From positions 372,001 through 436,000 of the forward strand of contig JAIXMG010000007.1 in assembly GCA_025201345.1 (NCBI GenBank): 64,000 nucleotides of DNA, read 5' to 3'. The notes under the pieces were generated by a model. It saw only the letters and a list, made by a program, of their open reading frames with translations. It was not told the origin of the DNA and made no database searches. Positions 1 through 11,681 of the stretch are shown one piece after another. The stretch's first letter is position 1. Each line of letters opens with the position of its first letter. This stretch comes from Thamnidium elegans. Lineage: Eukaryota; Mucoromycota; Mucoromycetes; Mucorales; Mucoraceae. A program made the position numbers and the translations under genes.

Positions 1-1535
1 TAAAAAGAGAATGAGAAAGCGTTTTAAAAAAGAATGTCTTAAAAAAAGAGAATGCATTATAAAAAAAAAAAAAGAAGGCATTATAAAAAAGAAAAGGCTT
101 CTTAAAAAGGGAAAGATAATGTCTGCCCTAATTCTCATTAAATGTAAACATTACCTTAATGTTTTTTTTTCTTCCTTTTAATAATCTATCCGCAACATTC
201 TTAATAAAAACTTACTGTTATTTTTACAGTAAAATATAATATGTTTGGCTTATTTGGTTTAACATTTGGCATAATACTTGACAGTTATAATTATGCAATG
301 CGTACATGTAAATGAGATGCTGGATCTTCTCATTATATTATCTTTTATTTAATAAAAAATTATAAAGTGTACTTCTCTCGGATACGGCCTTATAGTTTAT
401 ATTCTTTTAATTATATTTCTGTTATTATACTCTGTAATTGACAGTTGCATTTTCTTTGTACTACAACGACCCCTATTTTAAAACTCAAACAAATGCAAAT
501 ACAATTCCTTTTACTTCTTTTATATCTTTCTTTCTTTCTTTTACTTTTACTTTTACTTTCCTTTTCTTTTCTTAATCTTATCCGCCACTTGCGACATGTA
601 TTTTTATTTTATTTATGTATTTTGTTTTTTCTTTTGACATTGAGCATGTAGCAACGAAATGTGCCATATTATCCAAGTCAGTTATAAAAACGTAGTAATA
701 ATAAAACACTCCAAAGGGACAAGAGCAAAATAATTGAAAGAAGAGAGCAATTGCGGCGTGATATTTATTGCGGTATTGCAGCTTAAAAAATCGCTCACAT
801 AAGAAATCACTGCTAATTTTACCAGCTATAACAAATAATAGCTCTTAATTTATTAAAAAACAGGAAAAGCTTTTTGGACCCAAGTTGTATAATACAAAAT
901 AGTTGTTTTAAATATATCTTTGATAAAAAAAATTAAAAACGTACTTTTTTGTTTTTTTTTTTCGTTTTTCATTTTTGTGGGTCAACCCCTTTTGTTTTTT
1001 GGCCAAAAATCACGGATGTTTTGTGATTTCTCTGGATCCACTTTGGCTTTTGTTATGGGCAAACTGTTGACAATAAATTACTTTTTTATACGCTTCTAAT
1101 CCATCTTAATTTATATTTCTAATGCAAAAATTGAAAGAGTGATCACTATTTAAAAATTACTTTTTTGGGCAAAAAAAAACCTTACTTTTTTTTATCACGT
1201 GCGCTCACCTTTTTGCTTTATTTTCGTGATTACATCGAATTCAGTTTGCTACTACTATTACTAAATATAACAAAGATTAAAGATCTTTAACAGCTCATTT
1301 TTATTCATTTATAAATAAAAGTACTACGTCCAAAACTGAGGGAATAAATACACTTTTAATAAAACACCAGCTTAACGTCCGCTTAGCTAAAGCGTCATGT
1401 AAAAAAAAAGGCCTTTAAACAATGATTGCGCGCTCATTATTTTTAGTAATAATATGATTTTAAATGGATTAGGAGCGCCTGAAAGAGTATTGGTTTTTCT
1501 ATAAAGATAGATAAATTTGATCCGGAGTAACCATT
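1..1535 (+). repeat. Left arm of a large inverted repeat (truncated by window start)
   Basis: This block is the reverse complement of 28805-30376. From 1 to about 1325 the arms look almost identical, differing mainly in homopolymer lengths. From about 1325 to 1535 they are clearly diverged but still alignable, ending at a shared TTTGATCCGGAGTAA-type boundary. The only open frame (445-651) is low-complexity Leu/Phe and is duplicated in the other arm, so it is not a credible gene. The outer end lies beyond the window. The arms flank 27 kb of essential host genes, so they are better read as two insertions of one dispersed element in opposite orientation than as ends of one transposon. Confidence 0.85.
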
Positions 1536-2877
1536 AACATTAATCAATTATCACACTACCCACCAATGCTGAACGATCAAAAAGGTAAGAAATTTAGCTG
1601 TGGCTCTAATATTTAAACTCTTCAAATGGAGTCTCTATTATTTTATTATACTTTATTTTGTGTTATCTCCCCCCCCCCCCCTTTCTTCTCATTTACATAC
1701 CTCTTCAAAACCCAAATCTCACTTTTATATGAAATAATTATATTTTTTCAAATTAATAAAAAGCATCTTATTTTAGACTTTTAACAATATATCAATATTG
1801 GTTCCGCTTGATTCAGCCGTATTCGTAGACTCTATCAGAAGTTTGCTTTGTTCGATTATTAGCACAAAGCTTTCACAAATATATCCTTTAGTTTTTTTTT
1901 TCACAACTTCTCCTGGTATCCTGTCATCTTTATCGACATGATCTTCGATTCTTCTTTTTATGTTTTCTAGTAGCGGCTCCATCGATTCTATAGATATATT
2001 TTTTGGGTCTGATCCCTTTTAGCTTTTTTTGATTGTTTGGACAAAAACAACTTGCAAAAGCGACTACTACAACTACGACTACGACTACTACGACCAAAGG
2101 GATATTCGTTGGTGTTTGTCGTTTAAAAAATAAAAAGAGTCCCGAAAACTGGTACTGTAACCGGTTATTACTTTAACTTTATCGTTAGTATTTTGGATAT
2201 TTTGGATAAAAATTAACAGTTTAAAAACAGTTACTTTGTTATGGATATTGCTCCTACTTACACGGAACTATGATATACAAAAGTACATAGAGAAGAGAGG
2301 GTACGGCTGCATCTATCTTCCTTCTTAATTTGTGATATTAACGGTTATAAAATAGAAGTGAATATCAGAATGCAAAAAATAAAATATAATAACAGAAAAT
2401 TATCAGACTTTAAAAAGGTAATTGTTTTTATTATAAGAAAATGTGTGTACTTTATACACATATTGGATTTAAATGGACGCTTATCATAAGATGTGAAACT
2501 TAGACAGTGTTAGCAAGCCATTCATATATGAGCAATTTGAATATAGAAATATTTTCTTCAGAAGATTAATTATAACAGCAGCGATGCCTGTTATCTTTCT
2601 AATTGGCTTCAAGGCTAAATGATATAAGATAGAGGCTTGTGGATTATAAATAATGTGACAATTATTTATGTAAACCAGTTATTTTAGCTATTCAATTAGT
2701 ATTATCAGTCGTTTATAAATTTATATTCAATCGATAGAATGTTAAGAGGTATCTGAGTAATATAATTAAAAATAGTCTAATTGTGTATAGATTATGTAGG
2801 TGACTATATGAGAATATGAGTACTTGTATAAGCTATGTCTAATTCGATATTGTTAACATATATTACGTAGATACAAC
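1536..2877. other. Repeat-rich stretch without a supportable gene
   Basis: AT-rich sequence. Bases about 1710-1783 resemble 31398-31473 in direct orientation (roughly 80% by eye), so they are probably a short piece of another dispersed repeat. A 69-codon minus-strand frame at 1773-1982 has a normal amino-acid mix but no recognisable motif and stops on both sides. It may be an exon remnant. A C10 tract occurs near 1671. Confidence 0.4.
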
Positions 2878-3079
2878 ATAATTGCCTGAGCTTAACCCAA
2901 TTGAACAGTTTTGGTCAGTTTGTAAGAGCAAGTTGAAGCGTGAGGAACTCCTTAGTGAAAAAACATTAACTTCGAGAATAGGAGTGGCTTGTAATGGTAT
3001 TTTTCTAATTGACCTTGAAGAGGTTTGTAGGTATTCACAATCAAAGTTTGACGATTGTCTAAATATCCTTCCTTTGTAA
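2878..3079 (+). pseudogene. Tc1/mariner-like (DDE_3) transposase, C-terminal relic
   Basis: The frame opens with LPELNPIEQFWSVCKSKLKR, the hallmark end of the Tc1/mariner-type DDE catalytic domain, in which the block around PELNPIE-W follows the second catalytic Asp. About 45 further residues run to a TAA. No ATG begins the frame, and the catalytic D-D region is absent upstream, where the sequence has stops in all frames. This is a 5'-truncated fossil. It shows that class II elements have inserted near the inverted-repeat arm. Its terminal inverted repeats could not be identified. Confidence 0.75.
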
Positions 3080-3499
3080 TAAAAGCTAAAAAAAAAATGG
3101 GGCATAATTATTATTTTATTTTGCTTGAAATTCTCTCCAGTTAATAAATTTGCACTTGTTAACATCATGCAGCTTCATTTAATGGTAATGTCCTCCTTTG
3201 CTGGTAAATGGCCTTTTGTGTGTGTGTGAGAGACAGATATGGCGGTATTTTTGAGCTGATACTTTACTTTAGTATTCTTTCTATTCTTTTCCCTTTTATA
3301 AAGAGTTTTTTTTAGGTAGAGAAGGTTTTACTAATGTCTAGGTTTAGTATTTGTAAACACGAAGGGTTTATCTTCTCAAAAATGACCTATGCTTGTAATG
3401 TATGCATTTTAAAGATACGTAATCATATGTAATACATTGATATATATTTTTGAGAAAATTTACTAGCTAGTTTAAATATTTGCTTGGACAGTAGCATTA

Positions 3500-4300
3500 G
3501 GGAAGCATATCGGCTCAGGTAACTGGTTCCAAAAATCTTACATTGTTAGTTTCTTGAGCTTGGGACTTCATCAAGCGGTTTCTCTTCCATTAATGTGTTT
3601 GCTTTAGGTTTAATTTACCATTAAGAACTTCATACAAAATTACAGCTGGAGGAAGTTTCTCCTGTACGCAAAACCCTTTATTTTTAGGCCTGTTCCTTCC
3701 TAGTTATTGCTAGAGATGCCCAAAAAATAATGTAAGTATTATTATTTTTAATTTTAATATTTTATGCTAAAAAATTACTAACGCGCATTCTTCAATTCCT
3801 TTTCTCTCTCCCTTTGTTGCATCAGTTGCTATTTCAAAGAATAGTCAAGGTTTTCTAGAAAATACTTTAAACTCCTTAAGAAATATTAAGGAGGATAATC
3901 AGTTTTTCAAGTCTCTACAAAGCTGCTATGGTAGTTTAGAAACTTATTTTACTAATTGATCTTTTAAGAACCAGTTTATGGCTTTATACGCGCTGACGAA
4001 AATAGAATGGAGAGATAAAAGAAGGGAGCGACATACTGACAACTAAACTAATACAGTAAGTTGGGGGAGGGGGAGGAAGCATCAATACTAAAGCAAACAG
4101 AAAACAGAAAATTGACAAGGTAAGTATTTGATAAGTTGTTAAATTGGCCTCAATTCTATTACAGAGTAGTGTAGCCAGTTGGATCTACTACTACTGATGT
4201 CGTTTCTGCCTATGCCACCTCTTCTGATGCCATCCCGCCGCTACTGTTACCACCAGCTACACTGTTAAACCCAACAAGAAACAAAAGAAGGTATATATAC
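3500..4300. pseudogene. Decayed coding fragments of unknown family
   Basis: On the plus strand, about 3813-4047 reads as a protein-like frame (for example NSQGFLENTLNSLRNIKED, later ALTKIEWRDKRRERHTDN) interrupted by one in-frame TGA near 3958. A possible 45-nt intron (GTAAGT to TTACAG, 4121-4165) and a further Thr/Ser/Pro-rich exon-like piece follow to 4291. On the minus strand, about 3520-3715 is also protein-like (for example EKLPPAVILYEVLNGKLN) with stops. No family was recognised. These look like remains of transposon or host-gene exons. Neither strand supports an intact product. Confidence 0.4.
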
Positions 4301-5865
4301 TCTTAAACACTTGATAATTGATATATTAATTATTTATTCTTGAATTCGCAGTATGTATATATACATACGTTTAACGGTATCGATGTTTTTTTAGACATTG
4401 TTAAGTACCAAATTAAATGTATTAAATAACACAAGCTTTTGATAAAAGTATACATAAAATATTTTACTTATATAATATCACTTTTAATATTTATTTTCAT
4501 TGATACACAGGTTATATGCTAAGTATAGCATTTGTTTTCCTTAATCGACATTTTCTATAGTTCAGGAACATATCTTATGTGATTTAGATTACTATATTTT
4601 TTTTTTCAGAAACAGAAGTATTCTATTTGTACGCTTATAAAACACCTGTATCTTTAAAACGCACGAGATTATCGTTCGTTTTAAAGGTACCATAGTAAAG
4701 AGTTATCAAGTTCCCAAATCAAGATAAATCTTCGGATTCTACCTTTTTTAAAACTCTGGATTTTACGGGATCTAAAGTGATCCTTCCCTACTTTCCCTTA
4801 AAAAAAGTGCCTTTTTTTATATATGTATGTATATATATATATGAAAAAGCAATGTTTTACTTAATATAAGCTTATTATTAACCGGAGGTTCCTTAATTCT
4901 CTATTTATCATATAATGGCTCTGTAAGTGTTACCGTAAAGTTTTAATAAAATGTCCTTTTTTTTTACTTGTAACAAAATCCCACGTCAGTTGATGATTAT
5001 GGAACGTAAATAATGTAAAGATATTCTCATCAGATGTAATCCTTTTTGAAATGTCTGATTCCCGGGGGGTCGCGGGTAAATCTTGAAAAATCTGTTCCAC
5101 GGCAAACTTGTATAATGCAAAACTACCATAGGTTTAATTATTACTAAACTATAGGAGTATGTACAACAATCTATTACTATTATTTATTTATTTTCATCAA
5201 ACCGAAATATGTTAAATAATCTTTTTAAATTACTCTGTCGACGTATTGAAATTGACTCTATGTAACAACATATATTTCATAAAGTATATACATAAAATAA
5301 TATAGTTTTTAATATGAAAAAAAAAGGAGAGCAGATTTTTTTGTTTTTGTTTTTACTTTGACGGATTTTTAGTCCTAGCCTACTATACACCTTATCTATG
5401 AGAAACCAGACGTGACTTGGAAGGGTTTCTTGCGTGTGAGCGAAATTGAATTTTGATGTCTTCAAAGTAACACAACTTTTTTTTTCTTTTTCAGTTTGAG
5501 AAAAAAAAAAAAAAAAAAAAAAAAAAAAACGCATGTTAGAGAATATTAGCTATGTTCTTGTTATTGTACTTTTTATTTACTTATTTTTTATTTTATTTTT
5601 TATTTGTGATTGCAAAAAAATATTATATTTGACCTTAAGAAATGAGGAGATAAATGTTTAGACATTTAATCTGAAAAGGTACCACAAACTTATCCCGTTG
5701 TTATAGTTACCCAGTGTCGTACAACTTGAGCAGTAAAAGCATTATATTGTGGGGAAGGATTGACAGGGAAAAAAAACTCTTGCTAAATACGTATATAAAG
5801 TCTTTTTTTTTTCTCTCTCTTTTTTTTTCTCTTTATTCTTCTACTTGTAAAAAAGAAAAAAATTG
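4301..5865. other. Intergenic AT-rich sequence upstream of the first FHS transporter
   Basis: Nothing gene-like was seen. It contains a short GC-rich patch near 5062-5077, long A tracts (about 5503-5529) and a pyrimidine-rich leader (about 5804-5845). A TATA-like element at about 5792 lies just before the FHS gene at 5866. Confidence 0.5.
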
Positions 5866-7464
5866 ATGCATTTTTTAAAAAAGAAGAATGAAGATAAAGT
5901 AGAAACTTTTTCTATGAATGATGAGGAAAATGGTCTAGTCAAGACTCCAAACTACTTTATTCCTGCAGCGCTGGTCACTACCTTATTCTTTCTTTGGGGT
6001 TTTAGTTATGGTTTACTTGATACTTTAAATAAACATTTTAGAAATGTGCTCGGTATATGTAAGTTATTATATATACTAGATTAATTTTTCATGTATACTT
6101 ACGTATTGCTACTATAGCTACAACAACATCTACTTATATGCAGGTAGCTTATTTTGGTGCTTATATCGTATTTAGTGTCCCGTAAGTTTTTCTTTTTTTT
6201 TTCTGACTAATATTTTTTTAACCTTATTTTTTTTTCTTTGTAGTTCAAGTTACATTTGTAAAAAATTCGGATATAAGAGAACTATCATTTTCGGTCTTTG
6301 TCTTTACGTCATTGGTGCCCTTGGTTTTTATCCCTCCGCTACATATTTAAGTTTTGGTGGTTTTGTGGGATCTCTGTTTGTAATTGCTTGTGGAATATGT
6401 ACATTGGAAACATGTAAGTTTCTCTCTTTTTTTTTATATCATATACTTTTTTTGTACTAATTTTTTTTCTTCATTAGGTGCAAATTCTTATATTACAATT
6501 GTTGGTGAAAGAAAGAACGCGTCATTACGTATTAATATTGCACAATCCTTTAACGGTGTTGCAAGCGTTCTTGCACCTATTGTTGCATCCTTTGCATTCT
6601 TTGGTGGAGGTACAGAAGAAGACATTGCTGGTGATGACTTGGATTCTGTCAAATGGACCTATATTGGTATCGCCTGTGGCGTATTCTTTGTCGCCATCTT
6701 ATTCTGTTTTGCTCATATCCCCGAAGTAAACGAGGAAGCCTTGATGGCCGCAGAATCAAAAGAGTCTGGTGAATTAATCCGCAGAGCTTCATTAATGTCA
6801 CCTCATTTAATTTTGGGAGCTATTGCACAATTTTTATACGTTGGTGGTCAAGTGGCAGTCGCTTCTTTATTCTTATTTCACTCCAGTGAAATCGGTCACT
6901 TTTCTGATTCCAGAGGCTCCATTTTATTATCTGTAGCCTTAGGTTGTTTCACAATTGGAAGATTCGTTGGTATTGGCTTGTTGAAAAAATTCCGTCCTGA
7001 ACATTTATTAGCTGCATTCACATCAGGCGCTATTATAACTTTAATTTTCGTCATTACTATGAAAACTTCTACTACCACTTATGCCTTATTGGTAGTCATG
7101 TTTTTTGAAAGTATTTTGTTTCCTACAATCTTTTCTTTAGGAACAAAGGATCTTGGAAGAAACCATAAGCGTGGTTCAGCCTTCAGTAAATATAAATTTT
7201 TTACGTGTATACAAAGTGTCCTAACACTTGATATTTTATATAGTTATTATGGGTACATCAGGTGGTGCACTTCTCCCTCCAATTCAAGCTGTAGTTCATG
7301 AACAGGTCAATGTAAGTGTTTCATTTGTTGTCCCCTTGGCCGCATTTGCATTTGTACTTTTCTACAGTCTTGTAGGCTACAGATGGATTCGATATGTTGA
7401 CGAACCAATCATCAAGGTTTCTCCCCCAGAAACCAAGACGGCTGACGACTCCGTAGCATACTAA
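5866..7464 (+). CDS. FHS-family (fucose/glucose-galactose permease type) MFS transporter, copy 1
   Basis: Likely a proton-coupled sugar importer of the plasma membrane. Exons: 5866-6058, 6118-6181, 6244-6413, 6478-7185 and 7244-7464, giving 451 residues. The block FFLWGFSYGLLDTLN in the first membrane helix is the FHS/FucP hallmark. About 12 hydrophobic segments follow, with a central charged loop (VNEEALMAAESKESGE) between the two halves, as in 12-helix MFS proteins. A TTG three bases upstream is not the start; the ATG at 5866 follows a TATA-like element and a pyrimidine-rich leader. The neighbouring gene at 8186 is a clear tandem paralogue with the same four intron positions. Substrate specificity (fucose, glucose, galactose or other) cannot be told from sequence alone. 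Confidence 0.9.
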
Positions 7465-8113
7465 AATGTCTGCATAAAAATAATATTATACTTATTCCCT
7501 TATATACTTTGTATTCCTTAATAAATCATAACAAGTTACTTATTTTTTACACGGTTACACGATAATAAACCTATTACATAATATCTTCTCACAACAAAAG
7601 TTATTCTCCGTACGAATCAACTTCATTGGCATTTTTTTTTTGTGAAGACTTGTATGCAAACACTATAAAGGAATTAGACTACACCACCTCCCTCCTATTT
7701 TTGACTCCTCAAAAACACATGATACCATCATAAGATTTTTTTTAATAAAGGTTATGGAAAAGGTAAATGGTGCTGATATTTTGCATATACGTACATAAAA
7801 ACATAAACAGTAAAAAAGGATCAATTTATATGAATGAACTCTTCTTCTCTCTTTTTTTTTATTATCGTTTAAAACACGTAGTACATTGCTGTCATCATAA
7901 AATGCCTACATTTTCTAAAATTAACGTGTGAGTTAAAACTAACTGATAGCGTATCGTTTATCAGCTGCTTTGACAAACCCCCCCCCATGAATTAATTCAC
8001 TTCAATCCGAAATACATTTATTGTGAACACTATTTTACACAATAATCGTATGGGAAAAACGAAAAGACAGACAAAAATGGGTAGCATATATAAAAAGCAT
8101 GTACTAACATCCT

Positions 8114-8151
<38 letters not shown>

Positions 8152-8185
8152 AATTTTTATTTTTCGATCCAATCATATTAAAAGA
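7465..8185. other. Intergenic region between the two FHS transporters
   Basis: 3' region of copy 1 and promoter of copy 2. It holds a C9 tract near 7979, a TATA-like ATATAAAAA at about 8089-8097 and a T26-type tract at about 8117-8146 just before the copy 2 start. Nothing coding was seen. Confidence 0.5.
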
Positions 8186-9832
8186 ATGCCTTTATTTAAA
8201 AAGAAGGATAAAGATATAGTTGTATCAGACTCGTACAATGAAGAAAGTAATACGATAAAGCAACCTAGCTATCTCCTCCCCGGAATCTTGGTTACAACGC
8301 TTTTCTTTTTGTGGGGTTTTAGTTATGGACTTCTTGACACGTTAAATAAACATTTTAAAAATGTACTTGGTATTTGTAAGTAAACTATACCCATACGATC
8401 ATAATTTTTTTATATTAAATATACGTATATACCGTAAAATTAGCTACAACAGAAACTACATATATGCAAGTAGCTTACTTTGGTGCATACTTTATTTTCA
8501 GTATACCGTAAGTCTCTTTTTTATTAAATAAAGTTTTCGATCTAAAGAAAAAAAGATAGTGCAAGTATGATTTCAAAAAGATTCGGATACAAAAAGGCAA
8601 TTATTTTTGGTCTTTCTTTATATGTCATTGGTGCCTTGTGCTTTTATCCTTCTGCCACAAACTTAAGTTTTGGAGGCTTTGTTGGGTCCTTATTTGTGAT
8701 TGCTTGTGGCATAGCTACTTTAGAAAATTGTAACCTATTATAGTCACATGTATTATATGTATTCCCAATCTAACTTGAAAAAAAAAATTAGGTGCCAACA
8801 CTTACATCACAATTATTGGGTCAAGAAAACATGCTTCACTTCGTATCAATACTGCTCAAGCTTTTAATGGTCTCGCAAGTACAATTGCTCCTGTTATTGC
8901 TTCATATGCATTCTTTGGAGGAGATGAAAGTGATACTTCCGCTAATACTTTAGATTCTGTAAAATGGACTTATATTGGAGTAGCTTGCGGTAAGAGAAAC
9001 AGTATATACATTTAGAGGTAGTTAGTATCAAACTTACGCGCATTAAATTATACAGGTGTATTTGTCATTGGTGTTATATTTTGCTTTGCTCGTATTCCTG
9101 AAGTAGACGAAGAAGCATTCATGGCTGCCGAAGCTGCCGAGACTGGTGAAGTAGTCCGTCGTGCATCATTACTTTCCCCTCACTTATTACTGGGTTCGTT
9201 CACACAGTTTATGTATACTGGTGCCCAAGTTGCTGTTGCTTCCATGTTTATGTTTTACGCTAGTGACGTTGGTCACTTTCCCGATTCCAGAGGGTCCATT
9301 TTACTCTCTGCTGGTCAAGGTTGTTTTACAATAGGAAGGTTTATAGGTGCTGGGTTAATGAGTAGGTATCGTGCCGATTATTTGATGATATTTTTCTCAA
9401 TTGGAGCCATCATTTCAAATATTTTTGTGATTTCGATGAAAACAGAGAGTACGACTTATGCATTATTAGCGGTCATGTTCTTTGAAAGTATTTTGTTTCC
9501 TACTATTTTCTCGTTAGGTACAAGAGATTTAGGAAGAAATCATAAGAGAGGATCTGCATTTAGTAAGTTGGGAGGGGAAAGGTATAACGGTGATATTAAT
9601 AATGCTTATTTCTTTTAAAATAGTCATTGCCGGTGTTTCTGGTGGTGCTGTTCTCCCGCCCATTCAGGCAGTAATTCATGACAATGTTAATGTCAATGTT
9701 TCTTTTGTTATACCTTTAATTGCATTTGTGGTGGTATTGGCTTATGGCCTTGTGGGTCACAGATGGGTACGATATATAGACGATCCGATTGTTAATTCAC
9801 AAAATGAAATTGAGACAGAAAAAGCAGATTAA
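8186..9832 (+). CDS. FHS-family (fucose/glucose-galactose permease type) MFS transporter, copy 2
   Basis: Tandem paralogue of the gene at 5866 and probably the same kind of sugar/proton symporter. Exons: 8186-8375, 8444-8507, 8560-8729, 8792-8989, 9056-9562 and 9624-9832, giving 445 residues. It shares FFLWGFSYGLLDTLN and long blocks such as FFESILFPTIFSLGT with copy 1. The N-terminal 30 residues and the C-terminal tail are the most different parts. It has one intron that copy 1 lacks (8990-9055, phase 1 inside a Gly codon); the other four introns are at identical positions and phases. The two genes share orientation with a 721-bp spacer, typical of a local duplication. The differing promoters and tails suggest separate regulation. 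Confidence 0.9.
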
Positions 9833-11681
9833 AACGCTTTTATCCTTATATTACTATTTTATATGCTTACCTTATTACTTAATACGTTAATAAATTATAT
9901 ATTTACAAAACATTACAACGTAAATACTATCTGTACGTCTCTTTATATTTTGTATGTATAAGTAAATTTATGATGTACTAATACATCCTCCTTTTTTTTT
10001 TCCTCTTGTCGTCTTTTTGGCATCAAAAAGAATTTTACAGTTAGGCTAGTTGAGATCCCAGTCAACAGTCGAATCAAGCATTACAAGCATTTTTTTTTTA
10101 GCTAAATGCCCTTTCGCCCATAATAGTATAATGACTTGGCTAATATAGAATAAAATAAATGCTCTTAAAGTTAAAATTTGTTTTTTGAAGAAGTATCTTG
10201 TTGATTTTTCATATGCTATCATTTACATTAGGAGATCTTTGCAAAGTAATAATTGAGGCGTATAGTTTAAATTCCCATTCCTATAAATTCACACAGGCCC
10301 CGTTCTTACTATTTCCATTAGAGGGCCGTCTACGACAATGTAACCCCATTTCGTGTCACCTTCTTAACCGTTCAAGGAAATCATAATGTTAATTGCGTCT
10401 ATCATAACAATTTTTTTATTTTTATAAAAGGAAATATGATCACAGAACATTTTAACTGCATCGTTTCAGCATAATTAGAAGCTCGCTAATATGCGTACTT
10501 TATAGATAAATGGTGCCCTGATTAAATAAAAAATGTATTCCAGATCAAGAAATGTGTACAAAAAAAAAAAAAAAAAAAAAAAAAAAAACGAATGGCTTAG
10601 TCTCTGGAGTCAATTGGGATCGCTGAACTATTCCAAACAAATGACTTTTGTGTAATAAATTTATTATTTATATATCGGATTAAGAAAAAGTTGGGTATCC
10701 AAGGTACAAGCTGTTACGACCATAATTTTAGTATTTGATAATAATAGCTTCGCTTCTTTTTTTTTTAAAAAAAAAAAGAAAAAGATCCCTGTTATAACTC
10801 TTTATAAATCATTCAGAACGGAGCGAGACAAAGAGGTACAACTTTTATCTTCGATATATTAAACCTATATATATATATATATATATATATAAAGTAAGTT
10901 TCGATCCGAGGGTGCTAAATAAATATGTACATAAATATGTACATTCAATGTTATACTGGTTATAAAAAAAAAAAAAAAAAATACATGTATTACCAAATAA
11001 TGAAATCACCTCATTAAATCATGGGTATACAACTATCCTTTAAAATATTCTCAAGCTTTAGAAAAAGGAAATTGTACTGTAATAAAATACGAAACGTATT
11101 TTACCCCAAACCGGATCGCGTTTTAGCGCTTGAAAAAGAAAGAGAAATATAGGCTTCTAAACAGTTCTTCTATTCTCACGAGAGCAAATCGCATGTCATG
11201 AGAAAAAACATATCAATAATTTTTTTTTCAGTAGTACAATAAGCTTTTTTTCTTTTAATTGCGCCTCGAGATACTATAATAAATGTATCTATAAATGTAT
11301 AAAAATACGACAAACTTTTTATTTTATTTATAATAAGCATTGTATTATATTGTAGAAGAAAGACATAAAATTGCGGGGTGGTGAGATTATTTTTTTGATA
11401 GGAATACGATAAGGTTCTGCATTTTACGGAATTGTAACCATACCGGAAAATATTCCATTAGAGGTATATTCGTACTACATCAATCATTATTTCCCCACAC
11501 TCGAACCTTTTTCTCACTTGCAATTTAATTCGGTCACGTAGTAATAAAAAAATAAAAAAAAAAACTCGCATGGTATAGTATATAAACTTTCAAATTATAT
11601 ACCATCTTCCCTTTTTTTTTTCTTCATTCTAATATATTACTATTTTTTTTTTAAAAAAAATAAAATAAAAAGTAATACATC
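9833..11681. other. Intergenic region upstream of the lactate permease
   Basis: 1.85 kb of AT-rich sequence with no convincing gene. The 62-codon frame at 10198-10386 is isolated and motif-free. It holds A tracts (10560-10588, 10965-10981), a (TA)n run at about 10868-10890 and a direct repeat of AAATATGTACAT at 10920-10943. A TATA-like TATAGTATATAAA at about 11574-11586 sits 96 bp before the lactate permease ATG. Confidence 0.5.

Noticed and set aside
445..651. 68-codon frame in the left repeat arm, duplicated at 29687-29893
   Set aside because: Almost pure Leu/Phe/Ser low complexity created by T-rich DNA; it is part of the non-coding repeat.
10198..10386. 62-codon plus-strand frame in the intergenic region
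   Set aside because: Isolated, no motif, no supporting promoter or intron structure.
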